A stretch of DNA of 64,000 nucleotides from the NCBI GenBank assembly GCA_033239125.1, contig BSWB01000004.1, positions 35,027,501-35,091,500 of the forward strand, read 5' to 3'. Under the pieces are notes generated by a model. That model ran no database searches and was not told the origin of the DNA. It saw only the letters and a program-made list of their open reading frames with translations. Origin of the DNA: Fagopyrum homotropicum. Taxonomy: Eukaryota > Streptophyta > Magnoliopsida > Caryophyllales > Polygonaceae. Positions 46,048 through 59,017 of the stretch are shown here, piece after piece (positions within the stretch are counted from its first letter, which is position 1; every line of letters begins with the position of its first letter). The position numbers and the translations under genes are program-made.

Positions 46048-46896
46048 AAATACCCCATACTTGTCACTTGCTTGTCCCCAAGCAAGGTCTTTTGAAAGCT
46101 TTAGAACATAAGTTAGGATGAAATATGCATGCAATCTCAAAAACAAAACATCTTTTAGGTAAAAGTGCTTTAAGTCAATAGATCATTCTCAAACCTTGCT
46201 TCATTCATTCTTGAAACGCTCATATACATAACCAAAGAATGTAGAGGAAAGAAACATCATGAATTGATCAAACTTCAATGTAAACATCATAACCTTCAAG
46301 TATTATCAAAATCAAGCATAAGAAACTTCAATTTAGATCACCAAGCCAAATACACTCTTTTGATCTTAAGGACTTCCAAATAAGGTCTAGAATGTGGAAG
46401 GGATGGAAAACTTATAAGGGTTGTGGTGTATGAATCCGGGAAAGTGGACAACTAACTCTTTTCTTTTTATTTCAATTTGCAACACCATCAACTTTGAACT
46501 TTGCTCTCTTCTTTTCACATCATTTTTCGACTTTACTTTTGGAGTTATGGACAGAGGTGCACAAAAACCGAAGCCTAGGAGATTGGCGTTTTTCAAATTT
46601 CGAGATGCCTCAAACCCTTGATGCACATACCATAATCCGTTAGGAATATCGCTCAATCCGACTTTGGCAAGACACAAACACCCGGCTATGTGAATGGTGC
46701 CGAGTTGCTCATCGTCATGATTGACTTCCCCAAACCTATTATTTCTATTCTTTGAATGCAAACAATTGCTTTCATGGCCCTCCCACATCAAAATATGCCA
46801 AAAACATATCTCCTTCAAATTCCCGGATAGGTAAGGGAGGTAATTATTTCATTGAGAGGCTAAATGAACAAAGAAAGGAGAAAGAAATGTCGAATT
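46048..46896 (-). other. 3' region of Athila B with conserved block
   Basis: Includes the polypurine tract AAGTATGGGGTAT (minus, 46050-46062). An open frame of 143 codons (46818-46387) contains LGTIHIAGCLCLAKVGLS and DIPNGLWYVHQGFEAS, also found in C at about 37797-37950. Whether this is a gene or a conserved DNA/RNA element is open. H is inserted just upstream, at 46897. Confidence 0.55.
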
Positions 46897-49023
46897 TGTA
46901 ACACCCCGAATCCGCGGGACTCGGGATGCCACATTGGGCTAGGATCTCACAATGGATCCTGACCCTAGCCTGACAACAAGTTCACTGGACCTTACAACAT
47001 GGCACTGACAGATATAAAACAAATACATAAAACAGTATAAACCGTACGACCCAAAGTAAACAACAACATAGCCGAGTATATAAAACGACATCCTCACATA
47101 GGAGGTACAAAAGATCATCCTCACGCAGGAGGGAAACACAACAACCCAAACCAACCACCTAATGTACGAGAGTCCTCGGCCTGTCACCCTGCCAGATCAC
47201 CTAGTAGCGCCTAACCTGTAAACATCTACAACACGGTATGAAACCGTTAGCTAACCATACATATATGAGGTAATGCATAAGCACAAGCACAATCATGAAA
47301 GATAAACACCTCAGCATGCTATCACACATTTACCCATTTATTATCTTTATATAATAACCATTCACTCAAAAATCGTATATATATAGATAGATAAAAGTAT
47401 GTGACACGAGGACCGATACATCCCCGCCTCTGAGTACAATGTCCAGCTGTACGAGTATCGGTCACACAATCCGTGTACCCTATGGGAGTGGATTGTGCCC
47501 TTCTTGTAAACCAGTCTGGCCCGACATCAGAGAACCTCCCAGACTCCACGGCGGGATGAAAGGGAAAGGTTATCACAGCCACGCAGTGGGGCAGTCAATA
47601 GAACATAGGTCGATAAAAACGACAACTCATGCTATCATAGCAAACATATAAAGCACACACCACTCATGCAAACACCCAATATAGGGATGGTAGCTAAGTA
47701 AGTCCTACGGACTTACCTCAACCTCGTACAAACTCAACCACGATCACCTCTACACTGGAGGGACAACACGGCCTATAAAAAGGCATAAAGAGATATATCA
47801 ACCTCTATTCATCAAAGGGGTCACACCTAGACCCAAAGGGATCCATAAGGATCATACTCAATCTATGAGCCTCACAACCAACTAAACCTCAATATCTCAA
47901 CATAGCTCACAATTCCTCAAATCTCAAGGTAGTATCTAATCAACATTCCTCAATCTCAATTTTAATCCTAATTTAATTAATTAACCTTTAATTAATTAAT
48001 TAGATTTCGCCAGAATAACGTTTTGCCCGCAGGCAATTTCTAAACCCCCTGTCATCAGATTTCATCAAACAAGAACCCATAATCACCAGAATAATATAAC
48101 AACCATAATGGAATTTCTAATTGTCCTATTTGACAAGCCTAAAGTCAATTTAGGCCAAATCGCAGTACGGAAAACGAATAAATTCATAACTTATTCGTTA
48201 CTAACCCGATTGACGATCTGTAAGAAGATTCGGAAACACAACAACGCAGGCTACGCATGGACAACATCAAATTCACCGGAATCTGAGCGACGGAACCGTC
48301 CTGGTGACATATATTCTCGACCAGCCCTCCATATACTCGGAAATGCAAAAACTCGGTACCAATATGAAGAGAATGAAGAGAGGAATCCAGAAACTCAAAC
48401 GGAATTGAAATCGGATTAGAAACGGAGAGTAGATCTGAGTTTGAAAGTTGAGAGAAATCAGAGCTTTTACGAGGAAACGTGAAATGAAGTGAATTAATAA
48501 AGGATTTTCCGCTATTTATAGTGAAGACGATAATTATCCTTTAGTAAAGTTGATAATTATCATTTAACCGATCCAAAGGCGGGTCGAACCTCTTTCTCCA
48601 AACTTCTCGAGATTGGAACATTAAATCTGGAATATTGTAGGTATAATTTTTACACAACTGCCTCGGAAAACGTGTATTCCTAAGTCGTCTTTCTTAGCCG
48701 TTAAGAAACGAAATAGCGACTCTTTTGGCCGTTTTGCCTCTCCATGTTATTTCATATCTAGGACATATCCGTTGTCCTGATCATTTCTCTCAACTGCATT
48801 TTTATTAATTGGAGCTCCCAAATGCTCCAAATAACACCGGAGGGTAAAAATAATTACCCGGGGGAAAAAGTAAAAATTTCCCCAAACGTCCAAAATTACG
48901 CCGGGAATATAATGGTGGGACTCTTACTCATCACTTGCGAAGTCTTCGCGAGTTAGATGTTAATTACTATCAACGATTAAGTTAATCAACATTAATTAGA
49001 ATTCGAAAATCCTAGCTATTACA
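46897..49023 (-). repeat. 3' LTR of gypsy H (2127 bp)
   Basis: TGTAACACCCCGAATCC at the left end and AGCTATTACA at the right. TATAAATAG (minus) at 48512-48520 is the likely promoter core. The inner neighbour is TTTCGGGACGAAACT (minus) with an AAGGGGTGTG polypurine stretch (about 49025-49040). Confidence 0.93.
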
Positions 49024-50600
49024 TCACACACCCCTTAAAAAAAGTTTCGTCCCGAAACTTGAACAATTCCCAAATCCTCTCGGACCCATACGCCGAGGTA
49101 ATACTCTCACTCTTTCTATCGGAGGTATCACATCTCCGTTCCAACGATCACAACCTATAACAATCTATAACCTCAAGTATAAACATGGAGGAATCATCAC
49201 TCCAGGAAACAGGGCCATAACGCTACCCAAAGGCGTAGAGGAATCACGTCTCTCGCCATATCACATCACAAGGCATAGAGGAAGCACATCTCTAGCCAAA
49301 ACATATCACATGCATAGAGGAAATACGTCTCTAGCCTACCCAAAAATATATATATCACATGGAGGAATCACATCTCCACTAAACTATGTCCATCAAGGTA
49401 GCATGGAGGAAAGAACCATCTCCAGCTGAATCCTAATCCCACTCAAATAGCATGGAGGAAAGAACCATCTCCAGCTATAAATATAATCATACTCGGGTAG
49501 CGTGGAGGAAGTAATCATCTTCAGCTATAACATACATCACGCTAGCACATCAAGATCTACTAAGATCATAAATCACATCACATCTAGCATGGAATAACAC
49601 ATCAAGGCATATAAGCACATAAGCACAACATTCATCAAGATAGCACTAAGATCTACTCGTGCTCCAACAAATGGGTATGTCCCAACATATACTCCGGATA
49701 GTTCTTCAGGACACTATCCTCAGTCTCTCACATAGCCTCTTCAGGCCTTCATCTTGACCATCATATCCTCAATATGGGAATGTCTTTCGAATGCAAGCGT
49801 TTCATATCTCATTCCAAGAATGTAATCGAATGCTCAACAAAAGTGTGGTTGGACTCAACCATCAAATCATCGTAACTCACAAGGTGTCTCAAGTCTGGTA
49901 TATACTTCCTTAGTTGAGACATATGATACACTGGGTGGATATCCTTTAATCTCAGAGGCAAAGCTAAATATCATGCTACCTTCTCCGTACTGGTCGATCT
50001 CAAATAAACCATCATATTGGAAACTCAGTTCCCTTTCCATATTAACACGTCTAACGTCTCGCAGATGAGATACTTACAGCCGGACATGAACTCTCACTTG
50101 AACTTTAGAGGTTAACGCCTCTTGTCTACATATAATATCTGGCGACTCTGTACAACCAACATTCTTCCTTCAATCAACGTTAATTGAACTATAAAATCCT
50201 GAATCTGGTCAGGTGTTATTCCACTACTACTACTAGATCACTTCTAGCATAAGGATATACGGCATATATGTCTATATATATTGCTTCATAGGGTCATCCC
50301 AAAAAGATGCACGTCCTTCATTGTTATATAATAAACTCATTAATGGAAGGTAATATAACCATCCACGTTTCCCATTCGACTTACAACTTATAATAGATCT
50401 TTAAGATCTAGATGATCCTCTCTAACTGACCATCTGTCAGGGGGTGAAGTGTAGTCATAAGATACAGACTCGTCCCTAAAGCAGTCTGAATCTGCTGCCT
50501 AAAATCTCAAAGTAAAAACATCCATCTCGATAAAAAATGATCGTTCTCGGTATACCATGGAGTCTCACTATCTGTCTAGTGTACTCCTCAGCCAATTCAT
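49024..50600 (-). pseudogene. pol: Gypsy H integrase and 3' coding remnant
   Basis: Minus strand at about 50530-50400 reads QTALGTSLYLMTTLHPLTDG and QLERII, equivalent to the integrase TAYHPQTDGQSERTIQ region. Further downstream, short pieces at about 50200-49700 resemble the GPY region but stops and frameshifts prevent a secure chromodomain call. Confidence 0.6.
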
Positions 50601-52560
50601 TCACTTGCCACGTCCTTCTGATAGAAATGAAACGTGCCGGTTTCATTAATTTGTTACCAACAATCCAAATAACATCAATCTTCTACTGGGTCACAATCCC
50701 ATAACAAAGTCCATAGAGATGTCCTCCCAAATTCTACTACTGCACTAGTAGTGGGTGGGGCTTATCTCTAGATCGGAAATACTCTATCTGGACCTGCGGA
50801 TAGGTCACACACTGTATCACAAATCTGGTTATATCGGTTTCATACAACATAATCGTCTCATCTCATGGTACATCTTACTCATACCTGAATGTACTAATTA
50901 AGGCGTACAATGGGTATACCGTAATATTCTGTCTACATCTGCATCAGCAGGTACACAAAAGCGGTCATGATTCTTCATCAGTCCATCTACTCCCATGGAT
51001 ACCTATGGTGCCTCAGTACGAGACATCTTTTCTTTAAACCTTGTCAAGGTCGGGCAAGTCTCCTGCTTCTGTTGGACTTCATCCAACAGACTAGGTAGAA
51101 CCTCTGAGGTATAAATGGGTATCCTTATCAAGGAACTGATTGTCCAACTCTAACCAAGCTAGATCTCTTTGAAGCTGAGGTTGAACTATCAGTCTCACAA
51201 TCATCTTCTCTTGGAGCGTCTTTCCATTCAAGTTATCGGCGACAACATTCAACTTCTCTGAATGATATGAAATCTTCAAGTTAAAGTCTTGATCAACTTA
51301 AGCTCTTAATACTGGCGGTTATTCAACCCCTGTTGCATAAAATATACTTCAGATTTCTATAATCTATAGAAATCTGACATGAAGATCACACCGGTACGGT
51401 CTTTAAAATTTAAAGGCTTGAACTACCACTACTAACTCTAAATCATGAGTCGAGTAGTTCTCATCACACGTTCTCAGCTGTAAACACACATATCAATAAC
51501 CCTACTCCTTTGTAGTAATACACATCTCAAACTTAGCTGGGATGTATCACCGTAAATCACGGGATCCCAAAAATCTTCTAACTACAACAGAATGGAAGCA
51601 AAGGTAAAATGCCTCCTCAACTCTTCAGAACATAGACACATTGCTTTCATCACGTAGTTATGGTGGTCTTCTCAAAAGACTCGCAAATGAATACATAATC
51701 ATATAAAATCCTTCGTCAAAGCATTGGTAGCAATCGGCTGAGCCGAGAAAACTACGTATTCCTTAATGTTCATTAGTATCTCCCATGTTACAACATACTT
51801 AATTCTCGCCAGGTCAACCATGATCCCACTGGCGGAGACAACATGGCCTAAAATGCTACCACTTGCATCTCAACTTATACTTAGAGAGCGTAGCATACAA
51901 CCCTCTATCTCTCGAAATCTGCAGAACGGTCCTCAAACGATCGGTCTACTATTCTCTACTATGAGAATATACCGACATGTCATCAACGAAGTCCACCACC
52001 AACTAATCAAGGAAGTCGATGAAGATACTGTTCATCAACTCCATAAAAACTACTAAAACATTCGTCACCGAAATGACATCACTACAAACTCGTAGTGTCC
52101 ATAACGGGTATGGGATGCTATCTCATACACATGCTGGACTCTCAGCCATGACTAGGGATATTTTGAGCATAAAGAAATCCTGAAAACACAATTGCTTCTT
52201 GAAGCTAACTCATCAGGTCGTCAATACGGAACATGGAACCCACTAGGGTAAACCCTTTTTAGTCAACTTTCAAGTTATCAGTACAATATCTCAACAATTA
52301 CCATATAGTGTGGTTTTCCCATTCAATCTTGTATCATACTTCAACTCGATAACAATGTCCACACTCCGCTGAGGTGGCAACTAGACGGTTCAGTAACACA
52401 TCTATAAACTCATAAACAGCTGGAATACCTTCCAATGTTGGACTATCTCGCTCCTTCATGGTATAACACTAGAAGGCGTCACATCCCTGTGCTATCAGCT
52501 CGCTGCTCGTACAGTCCTGATGACAAACCCGTCTTAAAAGGTCTTAACCTCATAAGACCT
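50601..52560 (-). pseudogene. pol: Gypsy H RT and RNase H remnant
   Basis: The minus strand around 52015-51960 reads VVDFVDDMSVYSHS, the RT box in its chromoviral FVDD form. The RNase H end is at 51279-51091 (KISYHSEKLNVVADNLNGK, compare YHPGKANVVADALSRK). Frame breaks are numerous, so no enzyme could be made. Domain limits are approximate. Confidence 0.7.
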
Positions 52561-52949
52561 CTATTTAACTCAACTCAGTAAAGACTATAATATTCTTACT
52601 ATTAAAAGCTAACACCACATGATATATCTTCATCCAAACCATACACATAATGACTTCCTCATACACCTACGACATGACAAAGAAGTCTGCAACCATACAC
52701 GGGTCCCTGAAATAAGGGAACAAACACGCATCTCACGGGTATCTCAAACCCAAAAAGGTAATCCTATAAAGGAAAATCTGCCTTCTACTATATACCAAAA
52801 TTCAACTATTAACGCATGCATCAAAAGACATGACGTGCATAGCACTCACAAAAAGCAAAACTCCACCAGGTAAACCATGAACGAGAATGGTACCTATAAC
52901 AGCTAACACTCGTAGCTCTTCTACATATCATCACTCAATGTCCAATCTA

Positions 52950-53950
52950 TGCTCCTCAGGTATCACTGAGGTCATTACTATAGCCTCCACTTCCACTCTT
53001 TCTGCACCGGAAAGAGGAAGGTCTTGATGGGAAGAAACACCACCTTATTGACAGAAAGGGGCCAGATGGCCTAGTTCACCACAAATGAAACAAGCTATCG
53101 GTGCCAAAGTGCACTCAGATCGCAAATGACGTGGATAACCACAATTGTAACATAATCGTCTCATTCTTGCAACATGTGCAACTGAAGGGTAACTCGATCT
53201 TCATCGTCCACCTTGAATGATCTTATTCCGAGAGGGAACTTGTAAAGGCAACGCCTTGCCCTGTCGACAAAACTTTGCTCTATGCCCTGCTTTACCACAC
53301 GTAAAGCATATTATGGGCGCCTTTGGGCACACAGCTCGCCAGTGTCCCAACTTCCACGCAATTAAAACACGGTAGTTCCTTGCCAGTCATCTTCATGGCC
53401 AAAGGATCACTAGATTGTGTTGATATCGGACTTAGTTCCCCATTCATCATCTTTGCTTCTCCACTAATTGCTTCTTTCCGGATCAGAAGCTTCAGTTGAT
53501 CTCACAATTGTTGGTAAATCCGGTGTGGATCTACCCGCTATCACCGCTTCATATACTTGTTACATATATTCTTGAAACTCGGATCTACTCATGGAGACAC
53601 GATCAGCCTCTTCAAACTCGTTCTTTGCCATAGGTGAAACAACAGCTGAAATTGGTCCCTGACTTAACACCACTAGAGGAAGAGGGGGTGTACCCCTACC
53701 TCATCGCACTACAGATACTACTCTAGTCTGAGTCATCTGTAGGATATACGCACCTAATCTTATAAGGCTATATATATGCCATAGGTATTGATATGTATAT
53801 AATACATCCACATAATCCATAGTACACACAAATATATATACATATCTACGCTGCAGAGATCCATGGCAGAGGTGACGACTTCTCGTACATTTTATCCCAA
53901 AACAACACTTAAAACCAAAACCTTTGAAAACGTCAGATCCCATGTGGGCT
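52950..53950 (-). pseudogene. gag: Gypsy H gag with several zinc knuckles
   Basis: Minus strand: broken capsid part (about 53700-53420) followed by CCHC boxes CFTCGKAGHRAKFC (53308-53267), CYNCGYPRHLRSEC (53152-53111) and CFICGELGHLAPFC (53092-53051). A degenerate fourth lies upstream (53369-53331, CFNCVEVGTLASC with Thr for His). Stops interrupt the frame. The leader up to the PBS resembles those of F and of 6179-8307. Confidence 0.75.
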
Positions 53951-54010
53951 CTGTTTATTTTACCTATCAAACCTCATTGCAGGTAGCAAGTGCCATTGTT
54001 GTCAACCTGG

Positions 54011-54022
54011 GCTCTGATACCA
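54011..54022 (-). other. Primer binding site of gypsy H, tRNA-iMet type
   Basis: Minus strand TGGTATCAGAGC, a perfect match to the common initiator-Met PBS, four bases inside the 5' LTR. Confidence 0.9.
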
Positions 54023-54026
54023 ACTC

Positions 54027-56145
54027 TGTAACACCCCGAATCCGCGGGACTCGGGATGCCACATTGGGCTAGGATCTCACAATGGATCCTGACCCTAGCC
54101 TGACAACAAGTTCACTGGACCTTACAACATGGCACTGACAGATATAAAACAAATACATAAAACAGTATAAACCGTACGACCCAAAGTAAACAACAACATA
54201 GCCGAGTATATAAAACGACATCCTCACATAGGAGGTACAAAAGATCATCCTCACGCAGGAGGGAAACACAACAACCCAAACCAACCACCTAATGTACGAG
54301 AGTCCTCGGCCTGTCACCCTGCCAGATCACCCAGTAGCGCCTAATCTACAACACGGTATGAAACCGTTAGCTAACCATACATATATGAGGTAATGCATAA
54401 GCACAAGCACAATCATGAAAGATAAACACCTCAGCATGCTATCACACATTTACCCATTTATTATCTTTATATAATAACCATTCACTCAAAAACCGTATAT
54501 ATATATAGATAGCTAAAAGTATGTGACACGAGGACCGATACATCCCCGCCTCTGAGTACAATGTCCAGCTGTACGAGTATCGGTCACACAATCCGTGTAC
54601 CCTATGGGAGTGGATTGTGCCCTTCCTGTAAACCAATCTAGCCCGACATCAGAGAACCTCCCAGACTCCACGGCGGGATGAAAGGGAAAGGTTATCACAG
54701 CCACGCAGTGGGGCAGTCAATAGAACATAGGTCGATAAAAACGACAACTCATGCTATCATAGCAAACATATAAAGCATACACCACTCATGCAAATACCCA
54801 ATATAGGGATGGTAGCTAAGTAAGTCCTACGGACTTACCTCAACCTCGTACAAACTCAACCACGATCACCTCTACACTGGAGGGACAACACGGCCTATAA
54901 AAAGGCATAAAGAGATATATCAACCTCTATTCATCAAAGGGGTCACACCTAGACCCAAATGGATCCATAAGGATCATACTCAATCTATGAGCCTCACAAC
55001 CAACTAAACCTCAATATCTCAACATAGCTCACAATTCCTCAAATCTCAAGGTAGTATCTAATCAACATTCCTCAATCTCAATTTTAATCCTAATTTAATT
55101 AATTAACCTTTAATTAATTAATTAGATTTCGCTAGAATAACGTTTTGCCCGCAGGCAATTTCTAAACCCCTTGTCATCAGATTTCATCAAACAAGAACCC
55201 ATAATCACCAGAATAATATAACAACCATAATGGAATTTCTAATTGTCCTATTTGACAAGCCTAAAGTCAATTTAGGTCAAATCGCAGTACGGAAAACGAA
55301 TAAATTCATAACTTATTCGTTACTAACCCGATTGACGATCTGAAAAAAGATTCGGAAACACAGCAACGTAGGCTACGCATGGACAACATCAAATTCACCG
55401 GAATCTGAGCGACGGAACCGTCCTGGTGACATATATGCTCGACCAGCCCTCCATATACTCGGAAATGCAGAAACTCGGTACCGATATGAAGAGAATGAAG
55501 AGAGGAATCCAGAAACTCAAACGGAATTGAAATCGGATTAGAAACGGAGAGTAGATCTGAGTTTGAAGGTTGAGAGAAATCAGAGCTTTTACGAGGAAAC
55601 GTGAAATGAAATGAATTAATAAAGGATTTTCCGCTATTTATAGTGAAGGCGATAATTATCCTTTAGTAAAGTTGATAATTATCCTTTAACCGATCCAAAG
55701 GCGGGTCGAACCTCTTTCTCCAAACTTCTCGAGATTGGAACATTAAATCTGGAATATTGTAGGGATAATTATTACACAACTGCCTCGGAAAACGTGTATT
55801 CCTAAGTCATCTTTCTTAGCCGTTAAGAAACGAAATAGCGACTCTTTTGGCCGTTTTGCCTCTCCATGTTATTTCATATCTATGACATATCCGCTGTCCT
55901 GATCATTTCTCTCAACTGCATTTTTATTAATTGGAGCTCCCAAATGCTCCAAATAACACCGGAGGGTAAAAATAATTACCTGGGGGAAAAAGTAAAAATT
56001 TCCCCAAACGTCCAAAATTACGCCGGGAATATAATGGTGGGACTCTTACTCATCACTTGCGAAGTCTTCGCGAGTTATATGTTAATTACTATCAACGATT
56101 AAATTAATCAACATTAATTAGAATTCGAAAATCCTAGCTATTACA
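54027..56145 (-). repeat. 5' LTR of gypsy H (2119 bp)
   Basis: Near-identical to 46897-49023; lacks a short segment around 54345 that the left copy has near 47218. TATAAATAG (minus) at 55634-55642. Followed by the target duplication GAATT. Confidence 0.93.
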
Positions 56146-56664
56146 GAATTGCCTTAATCATTTCATAAAGAGGTATAAGAACTTATCATGTGATTTCAAC
56201 TTCGATTTCTCAATATGATTTAGATAAAACTCTTCACATTATGAAACTTGCAAGAAAGGATAATCAACACTTTCAATTCCTTTTCAATTCATTATTCGTT
56301 TAGGCGTACAATTGTCATCAAAAATTTAATTCACAAGTAGTAATTATCATAAAAATCATCTCAATTCTTAGAAGCACAAAACCTTTTAGAATATTCAAAA
56401 TTTTTCAATTTTTATGAGTTTTTTCAAAAGCTTTTTCATGCAATGCAATAATGAAACGTGTGACAATGAAATGAAACATGCAAAGTGTTCTCGAATCAAG
56501 GCAAGCAAAGTGAGTAGAGTTATTACAAACGATAGTCACACTCCACCCCATACTTGAGACAAACATTGTCCCTAATGTTCAAAAAGAAATAAAGAAAGGA
56601 AAGAAAGAAAATGAACTCACAAGACGGCGGTGGAGCGGCTAATGTTGTCAATCATGCATGATCA
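56146..56664 (-). other. 3' noncoding region of Athila B, upstream part
   Basis: Lies between the ORF3 stop and the H insertion. Contains the second polypurine-like motif AAGTATGGGGTG (minus, 56544-56555), as in C. Otherwise AT-rich with no ORF. Confidence 0.55.
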
Positions 56665-58189
56665 TCACTGTGGTGCTGGTAGTGGTGGAAACGGGAAGAA
56701 GCTGGAGTCGAAGTTCCGCCGAAACTGTTGGTGGTAGATGTCTCTCATCATCCTGTCATGCTCGTCAGCTCGTATATCTCTAGCGTCCTGCCGGACCTCC
56801 AAAGCTCCTACTCTCCTGGAGAGGTCGGTAGCCCAATCCAGAAGCAGCTCGTACCACCCTAGTGCCTGGTTGTACGAAGATGGTGTATCCTATGGTGTTG
56901 GTGCAGACGGCGGCTGTGCATACCATGTCGGCGGAGCTCCCATCCACTCCGGCTGTGATCTATACCAATTGGGAGGGGTATCCATCCATGTCGGCCTCTC
57001 ACTCACGCTAGCACGGCGAGAGGAAGAGGCTCCTGAAGGTCCAGCTGGTCGTGGTGAATGCTTGGGAGGGTCAGGGAAATGTGCCGGCTGATCCAGGAAA
57101 GTGCCAAAGTCATGCTCCTCACCTCCTCCCTCAAAACCATCACCTCCTCCTATCTCCTCCTCATCTGCAGCCGGTACCTCAGGAGGGACGTAGGGAGGGG
57201 CTACTAACCTATTCACATGCATAGCAGCGAATGTTTGCTTATGGCGTCCAACCATAATGGAATACTCAGGGAGCCATGCAACACCTCTACCTCCTCTATC
57301 CTCCCAAGGCATGGCAGCGGTAGGTGGACCTCTATGCCTCGGAAAGATCAAACCTCTAGTCATGAGGCTCTGGAGTCCCAATGGTCTAGCTGCTATCCTA
57401 GTACAAGCAGAAAAATCTATCCCCAACTGTCTAGCGATGTGGGTGACTATACCACCATATCCAATGTTCCCGGCTCTCTTATTCTTGAGCTTACTCATGA
57501 TGGAGGCTAGAAGGGTAGCACAATCAGCAGGTCTACTGTGCAACATAGCATAAAGGAGGAATAACTCATCTATCTTAATCTTCTGAGGGGTCTCGGTCCT
57601 AGGGAAAAGACACTCAGAAAGTACTCTATGGGCTATCTTCAAGGCTAAGTGATAGATAAGCTTAGCCTTTGTCAGCTGGTTTCCAGTGGTCCTTGCAGGC
57701 ATAGATCATAGCAATGTCCTCCCAGAAATCCTTAGCGTATACACCACTAGGAAAACGACCATTGAAGGTCTCTTGGAACCCAAAGAAGGCTCCGAACTCT
57801 AAGATCAAGAACTCGTAGTTCTCCTCCATCAGCCTAAAGGAAATTGTCCTATCCACATGGCTATGCTCAAAAGAGATCACAAACTCTCTAGTAATCTCCT
57901 CATGAGCATCTTCCCTAACAGCGGAGAAGATGATCAAGCCGGCACTATCTAAAAGCCATGTAAGGTCACTCACCACATTCAGTGGCTCTAACTCCTTAAG
58001 AAGTAAGTAACGTGGTCCTATGACCACCCTTTTCTAGATCCTTTCTAAGGCATCGAGGTAATCCTCATGGATTTTTGGAATTCTAGGAGGTGGGGGTGAT
58101 GGTGGCTCACTAGGAGGTGCTTGGGAGGAGGAGGAAGCATCAACTTTCCTCTTCTTGCTTCTAGTATACATTCTCCTAATCAAATCCAT
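56665..58189 (-). pseudogene. ATHILA-type third ORF of element B, broken
   Basis: ATG at 58189 (MDLIRRMYTRSKKRKVDASS, with a basic patch that could act as a nuclear signal), TGA at 56665-56667. The body matches A (FVISFEHSHVDRTISFRLM, KAKLIYHLALKIAH, TETPQKIKIDELFLLYAM, GGIVTHIARQLGID). After a Pro/Trp/Tyr-rich stretch a likely helical end follows (WYELLLDWATDLSRRVGALE). Breaks: TAG at about 58034, a frameshift near 57680, and TAG at about 56890. The distal part after 56890 is homologous in layout to the C-terminus of C, so the 56890 stop is internal. Function unknown. Confidence 0.83.
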
Positions 58190-59017
58190 TTCAATCCCAA
58201 AATTACGGCCTATTCTACAATTCCACGGCCGTGGTTTACCCATAGACCGTGGTTCGGCTCTGAATTTTTCAAAACACAATCAATTCACACCAAATTCACC
58301 AAGCAGCAGTCCTAGACTAATTCCAATCCAATTCCAATCAGTTCTCTTAAAAATTCTTGCAAAAGTTGAGCCAAATCGACAATGTAGAGAAAGAGAAGAA
58401 AACCTAGGTTTTGGATTCTTAAAATCCAAATTCCGTCTTCTTCAGGGATTATCCACTTGAATTGTTGATTGGATCTTGTAGATGGTTGAATTTGCTTCAC
58501 TTTAGGCTCAAGAATCGTTCGAAACGATTACCGAATGGAGATTTGAGAGAGGGGGACGATTTACGGCGCTTTGGGGTCGTGGAAGAGGGATTTTTGTGTG
58601 GTTTTTGTGAAGAAGGTGGTTTATATAGTGACCGTAAAATTTTTGGAAAATTACGGTCACTCGGGGTGTTCCACGGCCGTGGTTTTGTACGGAACCGTGG
58701 TTTTGGTGATTTTTCTCAGAATTTTGCAAATTACGGTCACTTTAGCTTTCATGACCGTGGTTTTGGCCGTGGAACTCTCTATAATGTGCCAAAATCCAAG
58801 TGTCGTCAATTTCTTTCAACTTTTCCTTCTCCCTTGCCTATTCCATTGCTCCTACATCCAAAAACACGAACATACCGGAAGGTATCAAAGGCAAAACAAA
58901 ACAAAAACGTCAAAACTACTCTAATCTATGAATGATAAACAAAAACATAACTGCAATACCTTAGGTTGCCTCCCAAGAAGCGCTTGTTTAAGGTCCGTAG
59001 CTAGACCGTACTTACAC
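58190..59017 (-). other. pol-ORF3 spacer of element B
   Basis: Noncoding. Perfect CCACGGCCGTGG at 58223-58234 and 58671-58682, several ACCGTAATTT-type partners (58628-58760), and the post-pol hairpin at 58960-58977 (minus, CTTGGG / CCTAAG with one G-U pair). Confidence 0.6.
58960..58977 (-). other. Conserved hairpin after pol, element B
   Basis: Minus strand CTTGGG, loop AGGCAA, CCTAAG. The one change from A (C to T) keeps pairing as G-U. Confidence 0.55.

Larger units (their letters stand above)
46897..56145 (-). mobile_element. Tekay-like gypsy element H inserted in Athila B (9249 bp)
   Basis: LTRs 46897-49023 and 54027-56145 (direct, minus), flanked by GAATT on both sides (46892-46896 and 56146-56150). 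tRNA-iMet PBS at 54011-54022. The interior carries gag zinc knuckles, RT, RNase H and integrase remnants, all broken. LTRs differ by roughly 1-1.5% plus a 10-bp deletion, by eye. Confidence 0.93.
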
